Shown: in pieces, positions 25,235-36,732 of the stretch | Position numbering within the stretch: position 1 is the first letter of the stretch | How the letters are laid out: the number at the start of each line of letters is the position of its first letter | Assembly (NCBI RefSeq): GCF_014529535.1 | Contig: NW_023503496.1 | Span: 744,001-808,000, forward strand | Source: Bradysia coprophila | Lineage: Eukaryota; Arthropoda; Insecta; Diptera; Sciaridae | Reading direction: 5' to 3' | Length of the DNA stretch: 64,000 nucleotides | Notes under the pieces: generated by a model | Seen by the model: the letters and a program-made list of their open reading frames with translations, nothing else | Database searches by the model: none | Told to the model about the DNA's origin: nothing | Translations under genes and position numbers: made by a program

Positions 25235-25745
25235 GTTGTCATCTCACTTTTCCATATATTTTTGACGTATCGTGATCTTTGCTAAATGGTGTTGCCAGCT
25301 TGCAGCGAAAGTGCCAATCAATTTCATTTATTGTTCGATTGAAATTCGCAATAGTGATGTTGGTGTAAAAAAAACATTCGCGCTGAGATACAAGCTCGCA
25401 ACACCATTTAGCAAAGACCACTATACGTCAAAATATATGAAACAGTGAGATGACAGCTCGTGATCCTTGCTCTTACTGATTTTTCCTAGGTAAATTATAG
25501 TGTGGAGGTAATGCCATATATAACCGAATCAGATGTGCGGTGGCACGAAAGTCCGATACAAACGCCATCTCATCCCTTCGTTAAAAGCAAAAAATACGAG
25601 AGAAAGTCGGGCCATCTGTTGTGAAATAGTGAAAATATTTTGTGAAGCTCGAGTATGTCGTCGTCAACCATTATGTGCTAGGCTGCGCGTCTGAACGGCA
25701 TTACCTCCACACAATATGTACCTTGATTTTTGAATGGAAAAGTGA
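25235..25745 (-). repeat. Dispersed MITE-like repeat, copy B (inverted)
   Basis: Reverse-complement relative of 4130-4660. Shared blocks include GCCACCGCACATCTGATTCG and CGAAGGGATGAGATGGCG, each read on the opposite strand. Divergence is moderate. Confidence 0.65.
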
Positions 25746-26621
25746 CGCCATCTCCAGTGCAGCTCAAGTGTCAATAGTCTGACGCTCTGTGTCAGAAAAA
25801 GTCGGTTCGCTCGCTTTACGTTTTTCAATATTTTTTTCGTTATATCATATGATTGACTATGAAAAACTGGGGGAACTAAACATGCAAAATCACTTTTCCG
25901 GTCGAAAAAAACTTTTTTTCTTTTCTTGAAACCCTGATCAATTGACAACATTTCATGGACCGTCAATGACCGTCAACGTTTACTTTTGAATGAAACAAAA
26001 TGGCGTCGATATTAGGACTTTCCCGGAAAGTGTATCTTCTTAAATTTTGTACCTACCTCAGACTGACAAACCGATTTCATTGAATTACGGTTTTTTGGAA
26101 AGCTGATGTCAGTACTGTAGCGGGCTTTGCGCCGTTTGCACCGTTGCCTGGATGTTGAGACATTGGCTAGGATGTTAACGGCTTCTAGAACTGAAATTTT
26201 CCAATATTATTCAGAGCCTCATTCTGGTGTGAAGTGACTGGAGATTAATATTAATTTTGTGGAATAACCTGCCATAAACATTTTAGAAAAGAATCATAGA
26301 TCCTTGGACGATGTGGATGCCAGCCAACAGCAAAATTTGTGAGAACTTCATTATCAGTGGTTTTATTGTACCAACATTTTGTAATATACACGGATTCAAT
26401 GCCAAGTCCTTTTTATGATGATGACTATTAGCCCAATATACTGTTGATTGGAGTAACAGCCTTTCCTGTTGTTCCATCGTTTTCTCACTTCTAAAATCTA
26501 AGGAAAGTTCATCATTCCTCATTAGTCCATTAACTTCCGAGCTCTAGATTCTGTCCTAGAAATTTATTTCCTCAGGGCTATCTGAATTTTTTGGATTTTA
26601 GCAGGTCCGACCTGGACATAC

Positions 26622-26824
26622 TGTTGGAAGTTACAATTGAATAACTCTATAAAGTGAATGAACGTAGTAGTCAGTCTAAATAAGAAGAATATAGTAAGCC
26701 TAGATAAGTTTGTAAAACATATAAATACGCCGTATTTGTTCTAAATAAAATCAGTCTATTCTGAGACGGCAAACTGGTCGTTTCATTGTAGATTCCGGAG
26801 TGGAATGAAACCGTAATTCCAACA
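26622..26824 (+). repeat. 5' LTR
   Basis: 203 bp with TGTTGGAA at the start and TTCCAACA at the end. It contains AATAAA (in TTCTAAATAAAATCAG), a plausible polyadenylation signal for the element. Confidence 0.85.
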
Positions 26825-27259
26825 GGTTATGGGCCCAGACACATTGAACTGTGGCAATTAATCTGCAGCGCCAGTTTGTACTGGAAGGGGTGTCAATAAC
26901 ACTCGCTGTATGATTAAATTGTGGTTGTTGTGTGTTCTGCGGAAAGTTTCGACGCTGGTTCGCGCTATGGCAGTGGTGGCGGTAACTCCAAGTATGGCGG
27001 TTGGTATGGCATCGTTTCGTCTGAGGAGGTAGTCACAAAGTGGTGGCGGTAAACTACAAGTATGGCGGTTGGTATGGCATCGTTTCGTCTGAGGAGGTAG
27101 TCACATGGCAGATGGTCGCGTCGATGATGGTCGATGGTCAAGTCAATGACAGACGACAGAATTGGTCGAGTCATGGCAGATGACAAATGGTCACGTCGAT
27201 GACGGTCGGTAGGCGTAATACTGGGTGAGCAGTGCAATCTCACAAACGGTTCAGCATCA

Positions 27260-27515
27260 ATCAAGATGGCAACAGTGGTCAAGATGACAATGGTGGTCAA
27301 GATGGCAACAGTGGTCAAGATGACAACGGTGGTCAAGATGGCAACAGTGGTCAAGATGACAACGGTGGTCAAGATGGCAACAGTGGTCAAGATGGCAACA
27401 GTGGTCAAGATGGCAACAGTGGTCAAGATGGCAACAGTGGTCAAGATGACACACGATGGTCAAGATGACACACAATGGTCAAGATGACGCACGATGGTCA
27501 AGATGACACACGATG
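27260..27515 (+). repeat. 18-bp minisatellite inside the LTR element
   Basis: Tandem GTCAAGATGGCAACAGTG / GTCAAGATGACAACGGTG units, decaying to GTCAAGATGACACACGATG at the end. It is open in several frames (GQDGNS, VVKMAT), which explains the ORFs seen here. A 67-bp unit is also duplicated just upstream (26973-27039 and 27041-27107). Confidence 0.9.
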
Positions 27516-27984
27516 GGTGTGATGACTACGGATTTTAGTCATGGAAATAGCTAAATGCTATTCGTGGCAACTACGGATTAGTTGCAATTGGACATAAAGG
27601 AAAGTCGCTGCATCACAATTGATGAATGTTCAAGTAAAGGGCAGACGACAAGGTCGATTGTGAAAGTTGAACGGCAGTATTGAAGGTAAACGACAAGGTC
27701 GATTGGCAAGGACGAATGGCAAGTTCGGAAGTACCGAAAGTCAATGGCAAGGACGAATGGCAAGGACGAATGGCATGGTCGAATAATTTGTACGAGGTCA
27801 AATCGAATTTGCACGAATAATTTAATTGAGTGGGTCATGATTGAACGAATGGTCGAATGTACACAAGGTCGATGGTCGAATGGCTCAGTTGAATTATCGA
27901 ATCAGGAGGTCTATGGAAATGGTCCGCAATACGATTTAAGTGGGAGTCGAAGTACACTTATAGAATTATCCAATTGAGTGGGAG

Positions 27985-28182
27985 TGTTGGAAGTTACAAT
28001 TGAATAACTCTATAAAGTGAATGAACGTAGTAGTCAGTCTAAATAAGAAGAATATAGTAAGCCTAGATAAGTTTGTAAAACATATAAATACGCCGTATTT
28101 GTTCTAAATAAAATCAGTCTATTCTGAGACGGCAAACTGGTCGTTTCATTGTAGATTCCGGAGTGGAATGAAACCGTAATTC
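27985..28182 (+). repeat. 3' LTR, missing its last five bases
   Basis: 198 bp identical to 26622-26819. The expected terminal CAACA is absent and is replaced by TGTTGGAATGACAC. Confidence 0.85.
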
Positions 28183-28424
28183 TGTTGGAATGACACTCGA
28201 AATGTACGAGTCTCCTCGTAACCGAATCATCAGTTTCCCTTTTCCGACATTTTAACCAAATTTATTTATTGCAATTTACACAAATCGATAACATACTGGG
28301 GGCAAATACAGCGGCACTCAGTCAATTAACAACCAGAAAAACATTTTCAAATTATTGACTGACAAACTCTTAACCAAAATAAATTGTTCTCATTTCTCGC
28401 TTATATCTCTACATCGTCGTCCTC

Positions 28425-28681
28425 TTACGCGTACAGATTACAATGCCTGCACCGTTGCTTTCGCATGCAAAAGCAGCAAATCAAACCCACCGGGAATAGG
28501 AATATGGCACAACATATGCCACAGCAGGTAAATTCCGAGCGGAAGCTATGTCTGCAAGTGCAGTGATTGCCGGTGTGTACGATTTGAATTGTATTAACGA
28601 CTTGCTGTTGTTGTTGTTGCTGTCGAGGTGGTTGTACAATTATTGGTTGATTTGTGATGGCTGGTTGGATGATTGGCGGTC
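28425..28681 (-). CDS. BRI3-family membrane protein, last exon (84 aa)
   Basis: The final exon starts at 28681, after an acceptor ACAG preceded by a pyrimidine-rich stretch, and stops at 28425. It enters in phase 1. The N-terminal part is Pro/Gln/Ile-rich (PPIIQPAITNQPIIVQPP followed by a Gln run), then HTGNHCTCR, then a hydrophobic Cys-rich segment (TCCGICCAIFLFPVGLICCF) and a C-terminal MRKQRCRHC. This order (CxC, hydrophobic segment with LFPxGxICCF, basic CxxC tail) matches brain protein I3 (BRI3), a small endosomal/lysosomal membrane protein of uncertain biochemical role. There is no ATG in frame in this exon, so the start lies upstream. TTTATT at about 28258-28268 gives overlapping AATAAA signals on this strand. 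Confidence 0.75.
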
Positions 28682-28961
28682 CTGTGTAATGAAATGTGCA
28701 CGGAAATCGTTTAGACACTCGGTAATAATTGTGGGGTGGATGGTTTGTGGTGGCATATGCGTTAATTGGAAAAAAATTCGATTTGATTATATTTCGCAAA
28801 CATTTTGTCGCTATCGATTCCGTTGATTGAATGGTTGTAGATGTTAACCACAGCTGACATTGTATATGACAAACCCAGCCATTCCAATTATTGTTTTGTT
28901 TTCTGTTGTTTCTGCACGAACACCCAAAACCGTTTGAATTAGTTCTCGCAATTTTGCTTAC

Positions 28962-29011
28962 CTTGTCTATGCTGGTTGTTGATTTGATTGATCTGATGGA
29001 ACGTTACTCAT
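28962..29011 (-). pseudogene. Candidate first coding exon of the BRI3-like gene, out of frame
   Basis: On the minus strand an ATG at 29011 reads MSNVPSDQSNQQPA and then meets TAG, 6 nt before a perfect donor (AAG|GTAAGC). The Gln/Pro/Ser composition suits a BRI3 N-terminus. The ATG frame arrives at the donor in phase 2, whereas the last exon needs phase 1. Either there is a 1-nt indel (a real mutation or an assembly error), or this is a 5' UTR exon and another exon supplies the start. I cannot decide from sequence alone. Confidence 0.35.
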
Positions 29012-32000
29012 TTTGGATGCTAAACTGAGTTTGCCAATAAAAATTCAAACGAAAATCGTAGCAAATGAGAACGCGACAGACACTATGTGGCATACCAAAC
29101 AATGGCAATGGCTCATATCACCAAAGTTAATATTCGAAAGAAAAAACCGAAAGATATCGATGTTTGATAAGCATAATCATTCATCCAGTGGCGCAGCAGG
29201 TAGTTTTATTAAAGCGCATCCGTAAGGAAATGGTAAACTGCGCTACCTGTTGATATAAGACCTTGACCAAGTTCAAGGTTCCAGATTAAGTAGAACTTCA
29301 TTCTGCACTGTGGCTCGCTAATGTTTGCGCTTTGCACCGTCCAGCGATTAACTTCCAGTGATCTCCATAACTTTTGTACATAAACCCCTAATTGGATCTG
29401 AGTTTCCAGTAAATTCGATTTAGGGGATAAGAATTGGAAGCGGAAAGCAGCACGTTCGTTTCCATTTAATAAGTAAATGAACGACAATCGAGTTCAATTC
29501 TCGATGCATAGTCCGGTTCACTAGCGAGGTAGATATCAACAAATTGTACGCTACTGTCTGCCGTTAATGCTCAGTAATTCACCTTATCAATAAGGATGAC
29601 GAATCGAACGTGATTCAGTGTGCGCATACGACGGCAGCAGAGTGTATAATTGTTCTGAATCGCCAAGATTATGATTGCGATGACAAAGCATTACTGTACG
29701 GTACTTGTTCCATATGTCCTAGAAGGTATAACATTGGGCTCGTGTTACAGAGGTAAAGGCAGATTGCAAGTAGGAGAGCAAAACGTTCTGGACTTGATTT
29801 TCTTATTTGAATTTGGGAAATTTATTTTTATTTTGTCTACGTCAATTATTCCCATTTTTGAGAAATATCGCTCAAATGCACGTTCTATACTAGCAACTTA
29901 TTTCGATGGACCACTTGGTGTTCTTGCAGATTAGAAGTAGAGACGGGTATACACGTTGTATGTGAACGTTCCAAGTTTATTCAACTAAGACCTTATGAGG
30001 AGCAACCTTCCGAAGTTACTGCTTTGGCATCTGTCCTGGTGACGACAGGAAGATTCCTATGATTTAAATGATGACAGTGAAAGAAACAAAGGATCATCAG
30101 GTTTCAAGTTCTGTAAATTGAACGTCCTACCCTGATCAATCTAACGCGTATAGTTCTGTTCCGACCTTATTTCTTCCAACTTGATAAACAAGTCAAGTGT
30201 TGAAATAAAATTAAATCTCGTAAAGTATAGTTTCCACTTAAAAAGAGCACTCCAGAGTAAAAAATTGAAATAAATTCAATTTCCACTCCGTTTGCGTGAC
30301 AGTTCTTTTGTTCAATTTTACAACTGTCATGTAAACGGAGGCTAAACGGAGTGCTCTTTTTAAGTGGAAACTATACTTAAATCAAAAATGTCAGACAATA
30401 TTGGAAAAAGCTGTCGTAAACATTGTTTAATAGTCATACGTAACGTTTTCACACTCAACGTCACTATTATGCAAAGTGGGACGACACAGTTTCATCTAAA
30501 CTGTGTCGTTCTCAGTCCACAATGGGGACATTGCCAGCGTATGGTTTGTGATATTTCAATAAATACCATTTAGACCCGTGTGCCACACAATATGAGTGCT
30601 GTCTACAGTATATCGCAAATTTGGTTTTGTCGTGCGACCAGAAAGCGACTCATTACCGTCTCGCTCAAAACAAGTCCCATACTGTCTTGCTGTGAATTTT
30701 TTTGTTGAGGTGTGGGAAGGTTGCATTTCGTGCCGAAGGCAAGGGATGAATTCCAATCGAAAGTCACGTACGAATACGATTTGATTTGATAAAGTGTGGA
30801 GCAGATACTACGAAAAGTGAAAATATATTAATCAGCTTCAAGGACGTTTGAAATGCCACATACGTTAAAAATACGCCAATACGCCATACAAATGAATGAA
30901 GCAAGAGACGAAATTTTTAACGAACGTTAAGTAAGGTGACGTTTGAAAGTACCGTATCTTGACGATGATTTATTTACAATATCGTGTAAACGAATGTGGC
31001 ATCCGCTTAACGTCATTTCATTGCTCTACTTTATTTGTTGATCTGGACCACCCCTACTTGTAAGTACTAAAGTGTTATAAATAGCCGCGTCGCATATGTG
31101 TCTGTTAGAATAGATCATCTTCAAGGTACGGTAATTTCAAACGTAACCTCAGATTATCTTCGTTGTGTTTGATTTAACGGATTTAACCCAAACTTTTATG
31201 TCAAAAAAGAGCTGCCATTTAAGCACTAAATTTAAAGTCCTGTGTAAAACGGTAAGTGACATTACTAAGGTGTTTACGATTTTTAAGTTTTAAGTATACC
31301 CAGGTACATATGTACATCCCAAGCGAAGAGTAATTTTCATATCGCTGATCTAGTACGTCGAAGCGAAAAAAATGACAGAGAGGTTATACATTATATGTCA
31401 TCTTTTCGCTTCGCTATAGGAGAATGATGTTTAGAAACTAAGAAGAAATGTAATAGATTTTTGGTACCCTTTGGTACATTCAGTCATAAAATTACTGCTG
31501 TCACTGCGCTTATTTTTATGTGAACCAACTTCATATTGTTGACATTTGTTCTGTAATGACAAAAGTGAAGTTGGTTCACATGAAAATAAGCCGCAGAGAA
31601 CGAAGTACTATGAAAAAAATGTGGCGCCTCTACAGGCCAACCCACTTGTCCCATATACTAGGCTTATGTGATATGACGTTTCACGTTTCATAACTAATAA
31701 TTTTAACGAGACGCCGATCGGTTTTTAATTTCGACAAACTCTCTGACTGATTGATTTGGAGTAATATTCGGTTCCGGTTGATATCAACAAAAATTTTTAA
31801 TTAAAAGTGATTCGCAGATCATTTGTTTATCTGGTGAACATGTAGGCAACTGTTGCGAAGTGGAAAAAAAAACTTATTGTTCTATTACTGATGCCAAAGA
31901 AAGGATTGCAAATGAACTTATTAAGTTAAACAACAAATATGAACGAATGCGTTTTTTTTAGAAAAATTATATTTGAGATTGTGAGACACAATTTGAAAAA

Positions 32001-32307
32001 AGAAAATTAGAAATGAGAAACGTCCAACGGGACGGTAAAGTGTATAAAATAGAAAAATATACTCAAAACAAAATCCATAAAGTTTAACTAAATAGTAAAA
32101 ACGATCGACAATGTTAGAGAAAATCAAAAGTAAAAAGAATGAAGAGAAAATGAATAAAAATAAAAATTTGTTTAAGAAAAAAGGAAAGTAAACGTTTTTT
32201 GAATTATACATCTTTGTGCCATTTTTTTAACCAAAAAAAAAATATTTAAAAACAAAACTAAATTTAAGAAAATTATGGAAAAATTACAAAAACACAAAAA
32301 ATGATTA
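29012..32307. other. Intergenic, one MITE
   Basis: Apart from the fold-back element at 30221-30380 I find no gene or clear repeat. Short frames of 60-90 residues have no recognisable character. Confidence 0.5.
30221..30380. mobile_element. Fold-back MITE, family AGTATAGTTTCCACTT, copy 1
   Basis: The 160-bp element runs from AAGTATAGTTTCCACTTAAA to its complement ending TATACTT. Both arms contain AGAGCACTCC. A second copy lies at 51725-51923. A larger related inverted repeat (GATTTCCACTTACG) bounds 62076-63373. Confidence 0.85.
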
Positions 32308-32549
32308 TTACAGTCGAAGAAATTTAGTTTTCGGGTTTTCCAAAGGTATTAATCTTATTTAACCCACACTTTATCCCACAACAATGGAATCCACAAATTT
32401 AAATTTAGTTAACTCAGCGGTCGCAATGACGGCGCTGCAGTCACGATTTCAAAATGTGATATAGGGTGGATAAACTAAATTTTGGTTTTGGTTACATTTT
32501 CTCTTGGTTTTTAATTATTACATCAGGCTTCTAAATTAAGAGTAAATTT

Positions 32550-32900
32550 ATGCAATATAAACCGTTTGAGTTTGAAAAAAGATGTTTTGTATCAGTGAAC
32601 GATATAGGAAAGCGTTCAGTACGTCTCAACATACAAAAGAACGTAAAATATAATTGTACATTTAGCCACCCTACGTCCGTCATCGCTTCTATTGTCTTCA
32701 AAAACATATTGTGTGCTTGTCATGATACGTATCAGACGTTTGTTTATTTATGTGTCTCATCTAAAATACTGGCCAGCAAAATTTTGATCATTAAATTCAA
32801 CGGCCAAATTGATCTAAATGTTAAAATAATTGTGAATAATAGTGAAGTTAATGTGGTTTTGTTTTCTCTTCATAAAGGAATTTGCATCAGTTCGATGTAA
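32550..32900 (+). CDS. Hypothetical 116-aa ORF in the left arm of the giant inverted repeat
   Basis: ATG-initiated frame starting MQYKPFEFEKRCFVSV. The right arm carries the same frame on the opposite strand (36063-35764), shortened to 99 residues by a small CACAATT duplication. Over the shared part I count four nucleotide differences, three of them amino-acid changing, so there is no sign of purifying selection. I do not recognise the protein, and it may be chance coding in a repeat. Confidence 0.2.
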   Translation: MQYKPFEFEKRCFVSVNDIGKRSVRLNIQKNVKYNCTFSHPTSVIASIVFKNILCACHDTYQTFVYLCVSSKILASKILIIKFNGQIDLNVKIIVNNSEVNVVLFSLHKGICISSM

Positions 32901-34498
32901 AGTGCGGAACACCATTAGAAAAAAAAACTTGTCGCTGAAGAATGATCAAAAAGTTGCTGGACGCAGTAGCTACAATTAATGCTTTGCAGGATATAGAATA
33001 AAAATTAGAGAAACCCCAAGAGCCATCCATTTGAAATCTTCACAATCATCATTTCAACTAAAGGCTTTTTTTTTAAACGAAACGCAGATTCGGAACATTA
33101 TTTTCGCCAAATTACAATTTGGCATAGGAAATAAATTCAACTCTTTGTATAAGTGAAGCTCATGATTGAGCTCAATCATGAAAACAGAATCTGGTCAGGA
33201 ATAAGATAAGAATATGAATATATGACGAACTTCAAAGTTCCTGATTTATAATCCTGAGATGCCTGCTCATGCAATTATGCGATTTACGATTTCCAAAGAA
33301 TTTTAATATCAACTTTTAGACAAAATAACAATTTCCAAGTCTGTTTTCTATTTGATTTATTTGATGTATTTCCGACCTCGTTCTAGGGTAATAAAATTTT
33401 CTGTGGATTATTTGTAACTTCATGAAAATATTAAGAGTCATATCGCCAAGACTTCAGGTGATTGGGGAACAAGCCGACTCCAATTTTAATGAGTGATAGC
33501 TCGTTGGATTCGTCTTTCAATTCTAGGAAACACGTAAATCTTTTACTTTTTCTAAAAAAAATTTGTTTTCTGTGAAAAGTGTTCAAAAGTGATCACATGT
33601 CAGAGGGTACTGAAAACACTTTTTCGGCAATAACTCAAGAAAAAATTATTTTAAATTGTTGTAATGTTGTACGATTGTCGGCCTTGGAAAGACCTACAGA
33701 TAGAGTATACGCACCGCTTGGTGCTAGTTGATCCACGAGAGCTATGACTTAAAATATAGTGAATGTTCGGAGAGTACTGCTTCTCTGCAGCTTCGTTGTT
33801 CCACGGAACTAAGTATGGGGTGTTGTAGCTGGCCTCACCCACTATCGTTCCACACATAAATGAGCCCAGTACTTTTGTGCTGCAAGCCTACAGAAGTGTT
33901 GGAAAAAAGTTGGTGCCAAAATGCAGATTTTTTTCTTCTTTCCGGGGGCTCTACAGCTGGAACAGCATCTGGAACGGTACTATGGCAGTCATTCTTTATC
34001 GTCTACTATTCTTTTACCTTATCAATAGAAAAACGCTTCGATATGTCACGAATATATCAGATCCAATGTTAGTAATATCAAGAGAAAAATTATAAAAAAT
34101 TTCTCGGAGGATTTTAGTCGAATAAAGTGTTAGCGTATAGCAAATGACCTCAGGACTCCGGAACAGTAATCAGTTTTTCAATCGAACCAATATTTGCTAC
34201 GTGACAGGAGTTTGGCAAACCGTTTGCTCCCACTTGATCGTATCGTTTTTCCAAACTTCTGTTTGAAACTTGTGGATTATTTGTAACTTCATGAAAATAT
34301 TAAGATTGAAAACCTCAGAAACATTCACATAAAAATTATGCTTTCCTAACTAATGTTGAAATAGCCTTTTTGCACTCATTAGGAACTTAGGAAAATAACT
34401 ACTGGTCGAGACGGTTTACTTGTAGTCCGAAATTATATTTTGGCTTCGTAGAACACAGATAAACACAAGAGAGAGGAATTATATGATATGCAGTACAT

Positions 34499-34725
34499 AC
34501 TGTCCCGCAATGAAAGTAGATAAGTAGGTATGGCCAGTCCATACAAGTCGGAGCACATACGGATTTGCATGGCGCCACCTCAAACTAACTCATTTCTAGT
34601 GGAAATTTGTACTAGAAATGAGTTTGTTTGAGGTGGCGCCATGCAAGTCCGTATGTGCTCCAGCTAGAACAAATTTGAACGTTTGGCCATATCTATCTAT
34701 TTACTTTCATTGCTGTCCCGTACAA
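34499..34725. mobile_element. Hairpin MITE nested in the giant inverted repeat
   Basis: The arms contain AGCACATACGGA, GCATGGCGCCACCTCAAAC and CATTTCTAGT in both orientations around a loop of about 15 bp. The outer ends CTGTCCCGCAATGAAAGTA and TACTTTCATTGCTGTCCCG also pair. Confidence 0.8.
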
Positions 34726-36540
34726 TCTTTTTCTAAATTAAAAGTTATAGTCAAATCGACAATATTGTATTATTTGGCGATTTGTCATATTTTGGAGTTT
34801 CTTCACACTTTGGCGATTTTTCTTGACAATTCATCATATTTAGTTGATTTGTTAAATCATCAAGAAAAGTCTCAGAAGTGTGAAGAAACGCCATAAAGAC
34901 AAATTTTCAATTCTCTATGATCCTTGGAGTTTCTTTACTCTTTGGCGATATTTCTTGGTTTTTCTTCACATTATGGCGATTTTTCTTGTTGATTTAACAA
35001 ATCAACCATAATGATGAATTGTCAAGAAAAATCGATAGAGTGTGAAGAGAAAAATCGCCAGAGTGTGAGGAAACGCCAAAGTGTAAAAATACGTTTTTGA
35101 AATGTCTCTACATTATCTTTCGTAAAATGATAGTGTCCTCGGGATCTTTCGTTAAAGTATGAATTCCCTAGGATCGAACAAGATGCCGTTACCTGACGTA
35201 AAATAAGAGTTTCCTTAGGATCGAACCAGGCAGCATTTCGTAACTTTTATAAAAGGATAGATTCACTAGCTTCGAACAAATAACGCCTTTTAGATAAATT
35301 TCGTAAAAGGATAAATTTCCAAGGATTTGTTTAATCACCACGAAGAATCGCCAAAGTGTGAAGAAACGCAACAAAAACAAATTTATCATTCTTTGTTTTT
35401 GCCGGCGTTTCTTCATCCCTTGCCAATTTTTTATTTTTGGCGATTCTTCATGGGAATCATGATTAATGACGGCTACGAGCTTTAGCGAAAACGAATGAGA
35501 TGTTCCGATCCGAATCTGCGAGCGAACTTCCGTTTCGTTAAAAAAAACCTTTAGTTGAAATGATGATGAAGATTTCAAATGGACGGCTCTTGGTGTTTCT
35601 CTAATTTTTATTCTATATCCTGCAAAGCATTAATTGTAGCTACTGCGTCCAGCAACTTTTTGATCATTCTTCAGCGACAAGTTTTTTTTTCTAATGGTGC
35701 TCCGCACTTTACATCGAACTGATGCAAATTCCTTTATGAAGAGAAAACAAAACCACATTAACTTCACAATTCACAATTCACAATTATTTTAACATTTAGA
35801 TCAATTTGGCCGTTGAATTTAATGATCAGAATTTTGCTGGCCAGCATTTTAGATGAGACACATAAATAAACAAACGTCTGATACATATCATGACAAGCAC
35901 ACAATATGTTTTTGAAGACAATAGAAGCGATGACGGACGTAGGGTGGCTAAATGTACAATTAAATTTTACGTTCTTTTGTATGTTGAGACGTACTGAACG
36001 CTTTCCTATATCGTTCACTGATACAAAACATCTTTTTTCAAACTCAAACGGTTTATATTGCATAAAGGTACTTTTAATTTAGAAGCCTAATATAATAATT
36101 AAAAACCAAGAAAAAATGTAGCTAAAACCAAAATTTAGTTTATCCACCCTATATCACATTTTGAAATCGTGACTGCAGCGCCGTCATTGCGACCGCTGAG
36201 TTAACTAAATTTAAATTTGTGGATTCCATTGTTGTGGGATAAAGTGTGGGTTAAATAAGATTAATACCTTTGGAAAACCCGAAAACTAAATTTCCTCGAC
36301 TGTAAATGTAAAATTAATTAAACAAAAAAAAATTAAATTAAATTAAATGAAAATGTTGAATTATGTACAAATTTTAGCTTCGAAATGTGGACATAAGAAA
36401 AATATTGGAAAATTGAATGGATCTAATCGTATAATGGGTATGGAAAAATCAAAAATTTTAATTAAAAAAAAATAATTAAGAAATTTAGACGAAAGATTTA
36501 CAATGTCAATCTACGACCGAAACTTAGAGTTAAAGACAAA

Positions 36541-36732
36541 GAAATTTCAGCATGAAGTTGCTTCAGCTGTTTTTCAGCTGATCCACACAATAAAAACTGT
36601 TTATACGGTTTTTCCACTACCACGAGTGTTTGTGTGTAGCAGCTTCAGCAGTATAAACAAGTACAAATAGTTTTGATTGTGTGTGTGAATCAGCTGAAAA
36701 CCCGCTGAAGCGAATTCATGCTGACATTTCAC
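36541..36732. repeat. Inverted repeat, about 190 bp
   Basis: GAAATTTCAGCATGAAGTTG at the left pairs with a diverged reverse copy at the right (ATTCATGCTGACATTTC). The inner arms share TTCAGCTGA and CACACAAT. Confidence 0.75.

Larger units (their letters stand above)
24253..26621. other. Intergenic: 3' flank of the five-exon gene plus repeats
   Basis: AATAAA at 24901 is the first clear polyadenylation hexamer after the stop codon at 24252. A 110-bp hAT-like MITE (25075-25184) and the inverted copy of the 4130-4660 repeat (25235-25745) follow. I see nothing specific in 25761-26621. Confidence 0.5.
26622..28182 (+). mobile_element. Short nonautonomous copia-type LTR element
   Basis: Direct repeats at 26622-26824 and 27985-28182 are identical by eye over 198 bp and start TGTTGGAAGTTACAATTG. 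The 5' copy ends TTCCAACA, complementing TGTTGGAA. The sequence right after it, GGTTATGGGCCCAG (26825-26838), is the primer binding site known from Drosophila copia. A purine tract GAGTGGGAG precedes the 3' copy. The 1.16-kb interior has no gag, protease, integrase or reverse transcriptase, only tandem repeats, so it resembles a TRIM-type element. The 3' copy lacks the last five bases (CAACA) and runs directly into TGTTGGAATGACACTCG. Confidence 0.85.
32308..36305. mobile_element. 4-kb giant inverted repeat with about 0.8-kb arms
   Basis: The outer ends are TTACAGTCGA (32308) and TCGACTGTAA (36305, with a one-base insertion in the arm). The arms run to about 33110 and from about 35490. They differ by only a few substitutions over the central part, so they are young or recently homogenised. 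The 2.4-kb middle holds a hairpin element (34499-34725), a duplicated 36-bp segment (33404-33439 and 34271-34306), a block homologous to 62400-63200, and repeats of GTTTCTTCACACTTTGGCG in both orientations (34760-35450). No transposase is seen. It could be a large fold-back transposon or two inverted copies of one element. Confidence 0.8.

Noticed and set aside
26965-27487. Long repeat frames (TTVAIL, GQDGNS, VVKMAT)
   Set aside because: They are translations of an 18-bp minisatellite inside an LTR element, open in several frames on both strands.
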